Part shown: piece after piece, positions 1 through 5,945 of the stretch
Numbering within the stretch: position 1 is the stretch's first letter
Layout: every line of letters begins with the position of its first letter
DNA from: Lachnospiraceae bacterium
GTDB lineage: Bacteria; Bacillota; Clostridia; Lachnospirales; Lachnospiraceae
Reading direction: 5' to 3'
Length of the DNA stretch: 9,038 nt
Assembly: GCA_017444545.1 (NCBI GenBank)
Contig: JAFSWJ010000136.1
Coordinates: 1-9,038, forward strand
Notes under the pieces: model-generated
The model's input: only the letters and a program-made list of their open reading frames with translations
The model's database searches: none
Told to the model about the DNA's origin: nothing
Made by a program: the position numbers and the translations under genes

Positions 1-242
1 CAAAGCATCCCGAGGCCGAGAATATGAGCGATTCGGATGTTGATGAGATAAAGTCTGCCAAGGAAAAACTGATGGAAAGTGCACAGAAGCTCTTTGCAAA
101 GGTATATGAAAACGCTCAGGCTGCAGGTGCGGGAAATACGGCAGGTCCTGATTATACCAATGCTTCGTCATCCGGAAGCGATGACAATAACGACGGCGGT
201 GCGGGCCCTGACGTGGTAGACGGAGATTACCGAGAGGTATAA
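1..242 (+). CDS. dnaK: DnaK (Hsp70) chaperone, C-terminal 79 residues (partial, 5' end outside window)
   Basis: This is the 3' end of a reading frame that is open from the window edge (first full codon at base 3) to a TAA at 240-242. The visible peptide is a charged helical segment (around DEIKSAKEKLMESAQKLFAKVYE), like the alpha-helical lid at the end of Hsp70. It is followed by a low-complexity Gly/Ala/Ser/Asp/Asn linker and an acidic tail ending VVDGDYREV. That ending matches the conserved acidic C-terminus of bacterial DnaK (EEVDADYxEV type), and dnaJ starts 9 bases downstream, the classic order. DnaK is a cytosolic ATP-dependent chaperone that binds exposed hydrophobic segments and is driven by DnaJ and GrpE. 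The ATPase and most of the substrate-binding domain lie outside the window, so the call rests on the tail and the neighbour. The in-frame ATG at base 24 is an internal methionine, not a start. Confidence 0.93.
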   Translation, partial: KHPEAENMSDSDVDEIKSAKEKLMESAQKLFAKVYENAQAAGAGNTAGPDYTNASSSGSDDNNDGGAGPDVVDGDYREV

Positions 243-251
243 TACTGAGAA

Positions 252-1421
252 ATGGCAGAGCAAAAGAGAGATTATTACGAGGTTCTCGGTGTCGACAAAA
301 ATGCCGATGAAGAGACCATAAAAAAAGCATATAGGGTTCTTGCCAAAAAATATCATCCGGACATGAATCCCGGGGACAAAAACGCGGAAGCCAAGTTCAA
401 GGAGGCATCCGAAGCCTATGCCGTATTAAGTGATCCTCAAAAGAAGGCACAGTATGATCAGTTCGGTCATGCCGCATTCTCGCAGGGCGGCGGAGGCTAC
501 AGCGGCGGCTTTGACTTCAATTCCATGGATTTCGGGGATATCTTCGGAGATCTTTTCGGAGATATGTTCGGCGGCAGGAGGGCAAACAGGACCGGGCCCA
601 GAAAGGGAGCGAATCTTCGGACTTCTGTTCGTATTACCTTTGAAGAGGCAGTGTTTGGCTGTGAAAAGGAGATAGAACTCACCCTGAAGGATGAATGCAC
701 GAAGTGTCACGGAACCGGGGCAAAGGCCGGAACATCTCCCGTGACCTGTCCGAAGTGCGGAGGAAAGGGACAGATAGTATATACCCAGCAGTCACTTTTC
801 GGGACCGTGCAGAATGTCCAGACCTGTCCTGACTGCTCCGGAACGGGAAAGATCATCAAGGAGAAGTGCACGGACTGCTATGGAACGGGTTATATCTCAA
901 ACAGAAAAAAGATAGAGGTGAGCATACCCGCCGGAATAGACAACGGACAGTGTGTGAGGATCAGGGAAAAGGGTGAGCCGGGAGTGAACGGAGGACCCAG
1001 GGGAGATCTTCTCGTTGAGATAAACGTATCGAGACATCCGATCTTCCAGCGAAGGGACTACGATATCTTTTCAACGGCACCCATATCCTATGCCCAGGCC
1101 GCGCTTGGCGGTGAGGTAATGATAGATACGGTGGACGGAAAGGTCATAAACACCATCAAGCCCGGTACCCAGACTGATACAAAGATCAGGCTGAAGGGAA
1201 AAGGAGTGCCTGTATTAAATAATAAAAACGCCAGGGGCGATCACTATGTCACACTGGTTGTTCAGGTTCCCACGGGTCTCACCCAGAGCGCAAGAGATCT
1301 TTTGAAGCAGTTTGATCAGGTGACGGGTGATTCACTCAATTACGTGAAAAACCATACGGATGATGCTTCGGCTGATAATCCGTCAAAGAACAAGAAGAAA
1401 AAGAAAGGTATTTTTAACTGA
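252..1421 (+). CDS. dnaJ: Chaperone protein DnaJ (Hsp40, type I)
   Basis: Cytosolic co-chaperone that delivers unfolded clients to DnaK and stimulates its ATPase. The 389-residue protein shows the full type I layout. The J-domain covers about residues 6-70, with the HPD motif at 35-37. A Gly/Phe-rich segment at about 77-108 carries repeated FGD units. The zinc-finger domain has four CxxCxGxG repeats starting at C149, C166, C192 and C206, with all eight zinc cysteines present. A C-terminal substrate-binding region follows, then a lysine-rich tail. The length is usual for the family. The ATG lies 9 bases after the dnaK stop; GAGAGG at about 232-237 is rather far upstream as a ribosome site, so translation may be coupled to dnaK. 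No separate promoter or terminator is visible between the two. The TGA at 1419-1421 shares its last base with the ATG of the next gene. The call is secure. Confidence 0.98.
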   Translation: MAEQKRDYYEVLGVDKNADEETIKKAYRVLAKKYHPDMNPGDKNAEAKFKEASEAYAVLSDPQKKAQYDQFGHAAFSQGGGGYSGGFDFNSMDFGDIFGDLFGDMFGGRRANRTGPRKGANLRTSVRITFEEAVFGCEKEIELTLKDECTKCHGTGAKAGTSPVTCPKCGGKGQIVYTQQSLFGTVQNVQTCPDCSGTGKIIKEKCTDCYGTGYISNRKKIEVSIPAGIDNGQCVRIREKGEPGVNGGPRGDLLVEINVSRHPIFQRRDYDIFSTAPISYAQAALGGEVMIDTVDGKVINTIKPGTQTDTKIRLKGKGVPVLNNKNARGDHYVTLVVQVPTGLTQSARDLLKQFDQVTGDSLNYVKNHTDDASADNPSKNKKKKKGIFN

Positions 1422-2494
1422 TGAAGGTTACGGCTCTGATCATGGCGGGAGGACGCGGGGAGAGATTCTGGCCGCGTTCCAGAAAAAGCAACCCCAAGCA
1501 GTTTCTTTCACTTACAAATGACGGAAAGACTCTGATCCAGCTTACCATGGAAAGGATTTTGCCGCTGGTGTCAAAGGAGGATATCTTTGTATCCACAAAC
1601 AGAGACTATCTGCCGCTTGTGGAGGAACAGCTGCCGGGGATAAAGCCTGAAAACATCATATGCGAGCCTGTGGGGAGAAATACTGCGCCGGGTATAGGAC
1701 TGGGAGCAGCCTACATATCCAAAAGATATGATGAGGATGTGGTCATGCTGGTCCTGCCGTCGGATCATCTGATCAAGTACAATCAGATGTTTCTGGCCAC
1801 TTTGAAGGACGCCGTGGAGGTAGCCGGGGATGAGGGCAAGCTTGTGACCATGGGTATAGCTCCGGATTTTCCGGAGACCGGTTACGGATATATCAAGTTC
1901 ATTCCCGATGATATGTACAAGAGAAGCTACAGGGTGGAGCACTTTGCTGAAAAACCGAATCTTGAAACGGCAAAGGAATACCTTTCCACGGATCAGTATC
2001 TTTGGAACTCCGGTATGTTCGTGTGGAGAGTTTCTTCCATAATGAAATGCTTTGAAAGGTTCATGCCTGATGTTTACGAAGGGTTGTCAATCATAAGGGA
2101 TGCGGTGAGCACAAGTCAGGAGCAGGAGATCATAGAAAAGGTATATCCTGGATTCCCTTCCATATCAATAGATTACGGCATCATGGAAAAATCCGGGGAC
2201 ATATATACCATACCGGGCAATTTCGGATGGGATGACGTGGGCAGCTGGCTGGCTCTGGAGCGTATCCAGACGTCCAATGAGATGGGAAATATAACTGCCG
2301 GAAATGTCATAACGGTGGGAACAAACAACTGTATCATTCAGGGCAGGGAAAAACTCATAGCAACGGTCGGTATGGAAAACTGTGTGATCGTGGACACCGA
2401 TGATGCGCTCCTGATATGTTCAAAGGATGATACTGCGGACATCAAAAAGGTTTTGGAAAATCTGAAGATCTGCAACAGAAACGAATACCTGTAA
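1421..2494 (+). CDS. manC: Mannose-1-phosphate guanylyltransferase (GDP-mannose pyrophosphorylase), single-domain
   Basis: Makes GDP-mannose from mannose-1-phosphate and GTP, feeding mannosylated or fucosylated surface polysaccharides. The 357 residues begin with the nucleotidyltransferase signature (GGRGERFWPRSR at 10-21, PKQF at 25-28). Other family motifs follow in order: CEPVGRNTAP at 81-90, PSDH at 113-116, ETGYGYI at 152-158, FAEKP at 175-179, WNSGMFVW at 195-202, DYGIMEK at 251-257 and NFGWDDVGSW at 267-276. The family is then expected to have a short beta-helical C-terminal region. There is no phosphomannose isomerase domain, so this is the short monofunctional form rather than the bifunctional form of about 470 residues. 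Its ATG overlaps the dnaJ TGA by one base (TGATG) and only AAAGG at about 1404-1408 could serve as a ribosome site, which suggests translational coupling to dnaJ. A strong terminator follows. The chemistry call is firm; the symbol is by family. Confidence 0.93.
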   Translation: MKVTALIMAGGRGERFWPRSRKSNPKQFLSLTNDGKTLIQLTMERILPLVSKEDIFVSTNRDYLPLVEEQLPGIKPENIICEPVGRNTAPGIGLGAAYISKRYDEDVVMLVLPSDHLIKYNQMFLATLKDAVEVAGDEGKLVTMGIAPDFPETGYGYIKFIPDDMYKRSYRVEHFAEKPNLETAKEYLSTDQYLWNSGMFVWRVSSIMKCFERFMPDVYEGLSIIRDAVSTSQEQEIIEKVYPGFPSISIDYGIMEKSGDIYTIPGNFGWDDVGSWLALERIQTSNEMGNITAGNVITVGTNNCIIQGREKLIATVGMENCVIVDTDDALLICSKDDTADIKKVLENLKICNRNEYL

Positions 2495-2495
2495 A

Positions 2496-2543
2496 CTCTG
2501 AGGACCCCGCTTTGACGGGGATTCCCTTCAGGTTAAAGCAGAG
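2496..2543 (+). other. Possible small RNA secondary structure in manC 3' region
   Basis: Directly after the manC stop, CCCCG (2505-2509) can pair with CGGGG (2516-2520) around a six-base loop. CTCTG (2496-2500) can pair with CAGAG (2539-2543) to enclose it. An alternative pairing, GCTTT (2509-2513) with AAAGC (2535-2539), competes with the inner hairpin. There is no run of T after this fold, so it is not a terminator on its own. It sits just ahead of the real terminator at 2547 and may only be 3' UTR structure. The stems are short and could arise by chance. Confidence 0.3.
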
Positions 2544-2546
2544 AAT

Positions 2547-2590
2547 GCGGTACATTCCCCATAATAAGGGAGGGTACCGCGTTTTTAATT
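2547..2590 (+). terminator. Rho-independent terminator after manC
   Basis: GCGGTAC (2547-2553) pairs perfectly with GTACCGC (2574-2580). The stem continues through one A-G mismatch and one T-G wobble to TCCC (2556-2559) paired with GGGA (2568-2571), leaving an eight-base loop CATAATAA. TTTTT follows at 2582-2586. This is a long GC-rich hairpin with a U-tract, placed between manC and the ispE promoter, and it should end the dnaK-dnaJ-manC transcript. Confidence 0.9.
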
Positions 2591-2617
2591 GTATACAACA
2601 TCTTTTTATGGTATAGT
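2589..2617 (+). promoter_or_regulatory. Probable sigma-A extended -10 promoter for the ispE operon
   Basis: TATAGT at 2612-2617 matches the -10 consensus at five of six positions. It is preceded by TGG at 2609-2611, giving the extended TGnTATAAT form. Seventeen bases upstream, TTGTAT (2589-2594) is a weak -35 that keeps only the TTG. Transcription would begin near 2624, giving a leader of about 40 bases before the ispE ATG at 2665. The site follows straight after the terminator, as expected for the head of a new operon. It also rules out ATG 2620 as the ispE start, because that codon would lie upstream of the transcript. Confidence 0.7.
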
Positions 2618-2664
2618 GAATGGGTGTCGGCTTTGATTTTTTTGACAGGAGAACCGGAAGGAAA

Positions 2665-3546
2665 ATGCAGATAAATGCCTATGCAAAGATAAACCTGGGA
2701 CTTGATATAACAGGAAGAAGATCCGACGGATACCACGATCTGAAAATGGTGATGCAGACTATAGATCTGCATGATGTGATCACGATCCATGCCATCCCCG
2801 AAATAAACGGCAGCGAGGAGGAAGGGAACATACTGGTCACCTGCAATGACAGTTCACTTCCCGTTGATGAAAGAAACCTTGCATTCAGGGCGGCGAGACT
2901 TCTTTTCAGTGAGTTTTCCATCACGGATAACCTGGAGATAGATATAATAAAAAACATACCCGTAGCCGCGGGACTCGGAGGTGGAAGTGCCGATGCGGCC
3001 GCGGTCCTGAAGGGTGTAAACGAATTTTTCGGTCTCGGTCTTTCGGATGAGGAACTTATGGAAAGAGGGGCAGAGCTTGGTGCAGACATCCCCTTTTTGA
3101 TAAACGGAGGAACAGCCCTGGCACAGGGTATAGGAGAGATACTTGAACCTCTTGGAGCACCGCTTGGACTCACAGCCATAGTTGCGGTGCCGGATATCAT
3201 GGTGTCCACAAAAGAGGTTTATGAGGAATATGACAGAAGGGAATTTACCGGAGCTCATCCTGACATAGATCATCTGAAGGCAGCCATAGAAATGGATGAT
3301 ATCGGGTGTATTCCCGAGTTTCTGGGCAATGTTCTTGAAAGTGTTACCATCCCAAGATATCCCGTTATAGACAGGATAAAGGAGATAATGATGTCAAACG
3401 GTGCGGCAGGTGCCCTGATGAGTGGCAGCGGGCCGTCCGTGTTTGGACTTTTTGTTGATGATGCTTCTGTTGAAAGGGTGTACAACTGCCTTGAGGAAGC
3501 ACAGATAACAGACAGGATATTTTTAACCGGTTTTTATAATGGATGA
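2665..3546 (+). CDS. ispE: 4-diphosphocytidyl-2-C-methyl-D-erythritol kinase (IspE)
   Basis: Phosphorylates CDP-methylerythritol with ATP in the non-mevalonate (MEP) route to isopentenyl diphosphate, hence to undecaprenyl and other polyprenyl carriers. From the ATG at 2665 the protein is 293 residues, usual for the family. Visible motifs are AKINLGLDITGRRSDGYH from residue 7 (catalytic-region Lys8), the GHMP-kinase ATP loop PVAAGLGGGSADAA at 99-112, GADIPF with the catalytic-type Asp141, and the C-terminal GHMP motif MSGSGPS at 242-248. The frame stays open to an ATG at 2620, but those 15 extra residues lie upstream of the family's conserved N-terminus and in front of the predicted transcription start. 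GGAAGG at 2656-2661, or AGGAG at 2647-2651, can serve the 2665 start. The last eight bases overlap the next gene. Confidence 0.96.
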   Translation: MQINAYAKINLGLDITGRRSDGYHDLKMVMQTIDLHDVITIHAIPEINGSEEEGNILVTCNDSSLPVDERNLAFRAARLLFSEFSITDNLEIDIIKNIPVAAGLGGGSADAAAVLKGVNEFFGLGLSDEELMERGAELGADIPFLINGGTALAQGIGEILEPLGAPLGLTAIVAVPDIMVSTKEVYEEYDRREFTGAHPDIDHLKAAIEMDDIGCIPEFLGNVLESVTIPRYPVIDRIKEIMMSNGAAGALMSGSGPSVFGLFVDDASVERVYNCLEEAQITDRIFLTGFYNG

Positions 3547-4183
3547 ACAGTTTTTGCCCTTAAGGGATGTTGTGTTCAACACCCTGAGAGATGAGATTTT
3601 ATATGGAAAGCTCAAACCCGGGGAAAGGCTCATGGAGATCGCCATTTCAGAAAGACTCGGCGTCAGCCGCACGCCGGTACGCGAGGCGATCAGGAGGCTT
3701 GAACAGGAGGGTCTGGTCGACATGTTCCCCCGAAGGGGAGCCCAGGTTTCGGGTGTGACGGAAAAGAGACTTGCCGATGCTCTTGAAGCCAGAAAAACTC
3801 TTGAGACCTTTACGGTAAATGCAGCATGTTCACGTATCACGAAAAAGCAGCTTGAAAAACTCAGAGAAGCAAATCTGGCATTTGAGAAGGCTGCAAAACA
3901 GGATGATGCCGCAAAGACTGCGGAAGCAGACGAGAGATTCCACAATATAATAATAGAAGCGGCCGGAAATGAAATGATAGCTGATACTCTGAACAACCTG
4001 AAGGAACAGCTGTTCAGATACAGGTACGAATACTTAAAGGATGCGAAGGAGTTTTCCCACCTGGTGGAGGAACACAGGATGCTGATAGGAGCCATAGAGG
4101 CCGGAAAGAGCGATGTGGCTGTTGAGATCATAAAGCTCCATATAGACCAGCAGACCATGGGTATATACGGGAAGCTTTCTTGA
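3539..4183 (+). CDS. GntR-family transcriptional regulator, FadR subfamily with FCD ligand domain
   Basis: Predicted DNA-binding repressor or activator of 214 residues. The N-terminal winged helix-turn-helix spans about residues 8-72, with the typical FadR-subfamily stretch LKPGERLMEIAISERLGVSR (25-44) followed by TPVREAIRRLEQEGLV (45-60). The C-terminal all-helical FCD domain spans about 78-205 and keeps the candidate metal/ligand residues Asp131, His135, His179 and His201, so the effector site looks intact. The effector cannot be read from sequence; family members sense small organic acids and related metabolites. The ATG lies inside the end of ispE (eight-base overlap) and no ribosome site is seen close upstream, so translation is probably coupled to ispE. 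A later start would cut the DNA-binding domain. murI begins seven bases downstream. The family call is firm; the target genes are unknown. Confidence 0.93.
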   Translation: MDEQFLPLRDVVFNTLRDEILYGKLKPGERLMEIAISERLGVSRTPVREAIRRLEQEGLVDMFPRRGAQVSGVTEKRLADALEARKTLETFTVNAACSRITKKQLEKLREANLAFEKAAKQDDAAKTAEADERFHNIIIEAAGNEMIADTLNNLKEQLFRYRYEYLKDAKEFSHLVEEHRMLIGAIEAGKSDVAVEIIKLHIDQQTMGIYGKLS

Positions 4184-4190
4184 AAAGAAC

Positions 4191-5012
4191 ATGAGTGAAA
4201 AAGAAAAGGCCATAGGAGTATTTGATTCCGGCGTCGGCGGACTGACGGTATTTCGTGAGATGATGAAGCAGATGCCAAAGGAGAGACTGATCTTTTTCGG
4301 CGACACGGCAAGGGTGCCCTATGGTTCAAAATCAAAGGAGACTGTCACGCAGTACTCCAGGCAGATCATCAGATTTCTGAAATCGCAGAGTGTCAAGGCT
4401 ATAGTTATTGCCTGCAATACCGCAAGTGCTCTGGCTCTTGATGATATAGAAAAGGAAACAGACATACCCATCATCGGAGTGGTGAAACCGGGTGCGGTCA
4501 CGGCCGCAAAAAAAACGAAGAACGGCAGGATCGGGCTGATAGGCACGGAGGCCACGATATCCTCCGGAGTATATGAAAGACTGCTCCATGATTACGATGA
4601 GAGATTCAGGATCATAGGAAAGGCCTGCCCGCTTTTTGTCCCGCTTGCAGAGGAGGGACTCATTGATGATCCGGTTACCACCGAGATCGCAGGCAGATAC
4701 CTTGCGGAGCTGATTGACTCCGGCATAGATACACTCATCATGGGATGTACCCACTATCCGCTGATCAAGGATACCATCAAAAAAGTCGTGGGAGAAAAGG
4801 TCGAGCTCGTAAATCCTGCATATGAGACAGCATTGGAATGCCTTGAGATGCTGAAGGAAAAAGGCATTACAAACGACCGGGAGATAGAACTGGGAGAAAC
4901 GCCCTACAGATTTTTTGTCAGTGATGAGGCAGAGAAATTCAAGACCATAGCAAATATGATCCTTCCGTACGGGATCCTGGGCGCAAAAAGGATCGCCATA
5001 GAGGAATACTAG
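4191..5012 (+). CDS. murI: Glutamate racemase
   Basis: Interconverts L- and D-glutamate in the cytosol without cofactor, supplying D-Glu for the peptidoglycan stem peptide. The 273-residue protein fits the usual length. It has the N-terminal family motif FDSGVGGLTV (11-20, with Asp12 and Ser13), GDTARVPYG (37-45), the first catalytic cysteine in ACNTASA (Cys75), and the second in GCTHYPL (Cys186, with His188 beside it). The two-cysteine acid/base pair is complete, so the enzyme should be active. It begins seven bases after the regulator gene with only a weak AAAG ahead of its ATG, which suggests coupled translation. It ends three bases before the DUF1934 gene. Aspartate racemase is a relative, but these motifs are those of MurI. 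Confidence 0.97.
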   Translation: MSEKEKAIGVFDSGVGGLTVFREMMKQMPKERLIFFGDTARVPYGSKSKETVTQYSRQIIRFLKSQSVKAIVIACNTASALALDDIEKETDIPIIGVVKPGAVTAAKKTKNGRIGLIGTEATISSGVYERLLHDYDERFRIIGKACPLFVPLAEEGLIDDPVTTEIAGRYLAELIDSGIDTLIMGCTHYPLIKDTIKKVVGEKVELVNPAYETALECLEMLKEKGITNDREIELGETPYRFFVSDEAEKFKTIANMILPYGILGAKRIAIEEY

Positions 5013-5015
5013 ATA

Positions 5016-5417
5016 ATGACAAAGGAGTGTTTCGTCTGCATCAGCGGACATGCGGATGCCCCGGATATAGAAGGGATCGCCAGATATCACAAAAAGGATT
5101 CCGTTCATTATCTGTTTTTTGAAAGGGAGCTGGACGGTATACCGGAAAGGTTCTCGCTGAGGTTTGGCAAAGATCATCTTTCCTACAAAAGAGACGGGGA
5201 AGTGAAGACCGAGGTTTTTCTCGAGACCGGACAAAAACATCTTTCAAAGTATGTGACACCCTACGGGACATTTGAGATCGGTTTTGAGACTGTTGATCTG
5301 AGGCTTGTTGAAACGCCTTCAAGGATCAGCGTCAGTGCATCGTATAATACAACTCTCAACGGGGAACCCCATGAAGAGGGAAAAATAAAAGTAGAGATAT
5401 CGGAGGTGAAGGTTTGA
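5016..5417 (+). CDS. DUF1934 (YwiB-like) beta-barrel protein
   Basis: A small soluble protein of 133 residues with no signal peptide or membrane segment. Its alternating short strands rich in charged and aromatic residues, with motifs such as SVHYLFFER near 29-37, RFSLRFGKDHLSYKRDG near 45-61, and a late run like TPYGTFEIG followed by YNTTLNGEPHEEGKIKVEI, match the DUF1934 family as I recall it (B. subtilis YwiB type, a small calycin-like barrel). The function is not established. GAGGAA at 5001-5006, inside the end of murI, is a good ribosome site nine bases ahead of the ATG. The gene lies three bases after murI and overlaps the next gene by four bases. In Bacillus the homologue sits next to argS; here an aminoacyl-tRNA synthetase gene (proS) also follows, one gene later. 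The family call is from pattern memory, not a search. Confidence 0.8.
   Translation: MTKECFVCISGHADAPDIEGIARYHKKDSVHYLFFERELDGIPERFSLRFGKDHLSYKRDGEVKTEVFLETGQKHLSKYVTPYGTFEIGFETVDLRLVETPSRISVSASYNTTLNGEPHEEGKIKVEISEVKV
5402..5408 (+). promoter_or_regulatory. Strong ribosome binding site that fixes a TTG start
   Basis: GGAGGTG at 5402-5408 lies five bases before TTG 5414-5416, or seven bases if only the GGAGG core is counted. It is the best Shine-Dalgarno match among the gene starts in this window. It sits inside the end of the DUF1934 gene and sets TTG as the start of the following membrane protein, with a TTGA stop/start overlap. Confidence 0.8.
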
Positions 5418-5884
5418 ATACAGGTTGGATAGTTTTGATAATCGTGGTCGTACTGCTCATAGCGGCAACCGTTGGCCTTTATTTTTTTGGCAAAAGGATG
5501 CAGAAAAAACAGGCCGAGCAACAGGCACAGATCGATGCGGCTGCACAGACGGTGCAGATGCTCATCATCGACAAGAAAAAGATGAAGTTAAAGGATGCGG
5601 GACTTCCTGCGATAGTCATGCAGAATGCGCCAAAGCTCATGAGATTTTCAAAGGTTCCCGTAGTCAAGGCAAAGGTCGGGCCGCAGGTCATGTCCTTTAT
5701 CGCGGATTCTGCGATATTTGATACGATACCCACAAAAAAGGAAGTAAAGGCTACCGTGAGCGGGATCTATATAACCGCAGTTAAGGGTGTCAGGGGAAGC
5801 ATAAAAGCAGAACCGGTAAAAAAGAGCAAATTTGCACAGTTCAAAGAGAACCTTCAGAAAAAAGCGGGTGCAAAGCCTATCTGA
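5414..5884 (+). CDS. Unrecognised single-pass membrane protein with basic cytoplasmic domain
   Basis: I do not recognise a named family. The predicted 156-residue protein starts with a short extracellular tip and one strongly hydrophobic helix at about residues 5-25 (WIVLIIVVVLLIAATVGLYF region). A Lys/Arg-rich stop-transfer patch (KRMQKKQ, 27-33) follows, so the rest should be cytoplasmic. Residues 28-50 are Gln/Ala/Lys-rich and could form a coiled coil. Residues 50-135 look like a folded domain with Ile/Val/Lys alternation, and the tail (134-156) is very basic. There is no lipobox or cleavage site, so the helix is more likely an anchor than a signal peptide. The start is TTG at 5414, supported by a strong ribosome site and a four-base overlap with the DUF1934 stop; no ATG occurs ahead of the membrane helix. 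The superficial layout resembles YajC, but YajC's key motifs are absent. Confidence 0.75.
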   Translation: MNTGWIVLIIVVVLLIAATVGLYFFGKRMQKKQAEQQAQIDAAAQTVQMLIIDKKKMKLKDAGLPAIVMQNAPKLMRFSKVPVVKAKVGPQVMSFIADSAIFDTIPTKKEVKATVSGIYITAVKGVRGSIKAEPVKKSKFAQFKENLQKKAGAKPI

Positions 5885-5893
5885 TGCCGGCAT

Positions 5894-5922
5894 GTGACAG
5901 GAAAAAATCGGTCTGATAAAAT
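5894..5922 (+). promoter_or_regulatory. Probable sigma-A extended -10 promoter for proS
   Basis: GTGACA at 5894-5899 matches the -35 consensus at five of six positions. After 17 bases, TAAAAT at 5917-5922 matches the -10 at five of six and is preceded by TGA (5914-5916), the extended -10 form. Transcription would start near 5929, only about 17 bases before the proS ATG. That leaves no room for a T-box leader. No terminator separates it from the upstream gene, so read-through is also possible. Confidence 0.72.
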
Positions 5923-5932
5923 AACAAAACAC

Positions 5933-5938
5933 AAGGAG
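5933..5938 (+). promoter_or_regulatory. proS ribosome binding site
   Basis: AAGGAG lies seven bases before the ATG at 5946, a near-ideal Shine-Dalgarno match that settles the proS start. Confidence 0.85.
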
Positions 5939-5945
5939 AAAGAAA

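Noticed and set aside
238..243. Perfect TATAAT just before dnaJ
   Set aside because: No acceptable -35 lies 16-18 bases upstream and the start would fall on the dnaJ ATG. It is created by the DnaK codons and stop.
1573..1581. AAAGGAGG-like site inside manC
   Set aside because: No start codon at suitable spacing opens a credible frame; it is a chance internal Shine-Dalgarno-like sequence.
2620..2664. Upstream ATG extending ispE by 15 residues
   Set aside because: It lies before the predicted transcription start near 2624. The extra residues are outside the conserved IspE N-terminus, and 2665 has its own ribosome site.
3535..3540. Perfect TATAAT overlapping the regulator start codon
   Set aside because: No -35 match at 16-18 bases, and transcription would begin after the ATG.
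4332..5240. Long minus-strand open frame opposite murI and DUF1934
   Set aside because: It lies opposite two well-supported genes and its translation shows no recognisable domain. It reflects the codon bias of the plus-strand genes.
5414..5884. YajC (Sec accessory) identity for the membrane protein
   Set aside because: The layout of one N-terminal helix and a basic cytoplasmic part is similar, but the RPQ-type motif after the helix and the GD-V-T-GG core typical of YajC are not present.
5885..5945. Terminator or T-box before proS
   Set aside because: Only a six-base GCCGGC palindrome is present, with no T-run. The 61-base spacer is too short for a T-box.
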